Source: Clostridia bacterium (GTDB taxonomy: Bacteria; Bacillota; Clostridia; TANB77; CAG-508). Taken from it: a stretch of DNA of 58,441 nt. Shown piece after piece: positions 58,301-58,441 of this stretch; position 1 is the stretch's first letter; each line of letters begins with the position of its first letter. A model generated the notes under the pieces. The model worked only from the letters and a program-made list of their open reading frames with translations. It made no database searches and was not told the DNA's origin. A program made the position numbers and the translations under genes. The stretch is from assembly GCA_017515985.1 (NCBI GenBank), contig JAFWDV010000015.1, forward strand, positions 1 to 58,441. The letters run 5' to 3'.

Positions 58301-58441
58301 TGAAATGCACCCCGTTTAGTAGACACAATAAAAAAAGAATTGTGTTAAAATCTAAACGGAGGTGTATTTTTTATGGCGAAAAAAGGTCAAAAATTCAATA
58401 AAAATTATTCCGACGAATTAATTTCTGAAGTAGTAAATGCA
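58301..58441 (+). mobile_element. Left end of an IS3-like insertion sequence (cut by the window edge)
   Basis: The end starts TGAAATGCACCCCGTTTAGT, typical of IS3-type terminal repeats, and carries the leader TCTAAACGGAGGTGTATTTT immediately before a transposase start. The right end is outside the window. A related relic lies at 53541-53671. Confidence 0.8.
58373..58441 (+). CDS. IS3-family transposase OrfA, partial
   Basis: 23 codons are visible from ATG 58373 behind CGGAGGTG: MAKKGQKFNKNYSDELISEV, the usual basic start of an IS3 OrfA helix-turn-helix. The rest lies past the window end. Confidence 0.75.
   Translation, partial: MAKKGQKFNKNYSDELISEVVNA

Overview
The window is AT-rich, gene-dense DNA from a spore-forming, low-GC Firmicute of the class Clostridia. 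It carries strong Shine-Dalgarno sites, TTGACA/TATAAT promoters, spoIIE, a small Cys/Gly-rich spore-type peptide, divIVA, sepF and a DUF4321 gene. It is probably an uncultured gut lineage; I cannot place it to genus.

Layout. 1-500: end of an rRNA operon (5S) and a 91-bp tandem repeat. 576-5423: a transglutaminase-like gene, a flavin reductase, then rpmG-secE-nusG-rplK-rplA-[L10 leader]-rplJ-rplL. 5424-9670: plsX, acpP, rnc, an Elp3-like radical SAM gene and a yitT gene. 9710-16499: dacF, a DUF4321 gene, radC, mreBCD and a class B PBP (cell wall and shape). 16592-21603: a three-gene minus-strand unit facing spoIIE, an Ig-like membrane protein and a 39-aa Cys-rich peptide. 21806-31049: mutL, miaA, an HlyD-like gene, sepF, divIVA, rsmD, a coiled-coil gene and ftsK/spoIIIE. 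31064-39857: an unknown protein, a beta-CASP nuclease, a GH15 enzyme, radA, disA and a cyclophilin. 40201-48696: two GC-richer small genes, a putative metallopeptidase, a tetR-yhgE pair and an unknown protein with an alpha-CTD-like domain. 48762-51368: a double histidine attenuator, hisG-hisE and cobB. 51372-58441: accessory genes (HTH and zinc-ribbon proteins, exported proteins, nitroreductases, ferritin-like, DUF421, DUF6774-like, VOC, NUDIX) ending in the start of an IS3-like insertion sequence.

Most striking observation. Three genes (yitT, divIVA and a DUF6774-like gene) are each split by an apparent one-base insertion, and a possible fourth lies at 50354-50630. In every case the zero-frame codon at the break is CGG. 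Skipping its C gives GGN (Gly) and restores the conserved protein exactly. By eye I found no in-frame CGG in any other ordinary gene of the window. The only other in-frame CGG codons are in the two GC-richer, foreign-looking small genes. This suggests that CGG is unassigned or very poorly decoded here and serves as a +1 frameshift signal.

Other regulatory structures include an L10 leader, two complete His-leader attenuators in tandem before hisG, a 21-bp operator palindrome at tetR, a hairpin covering the yitT ribosome-binding site, and a five-copy family of GGGACGG dyad elements sitting just after genes. All protein and domain assignments are from reading the sequence; no database search was run.
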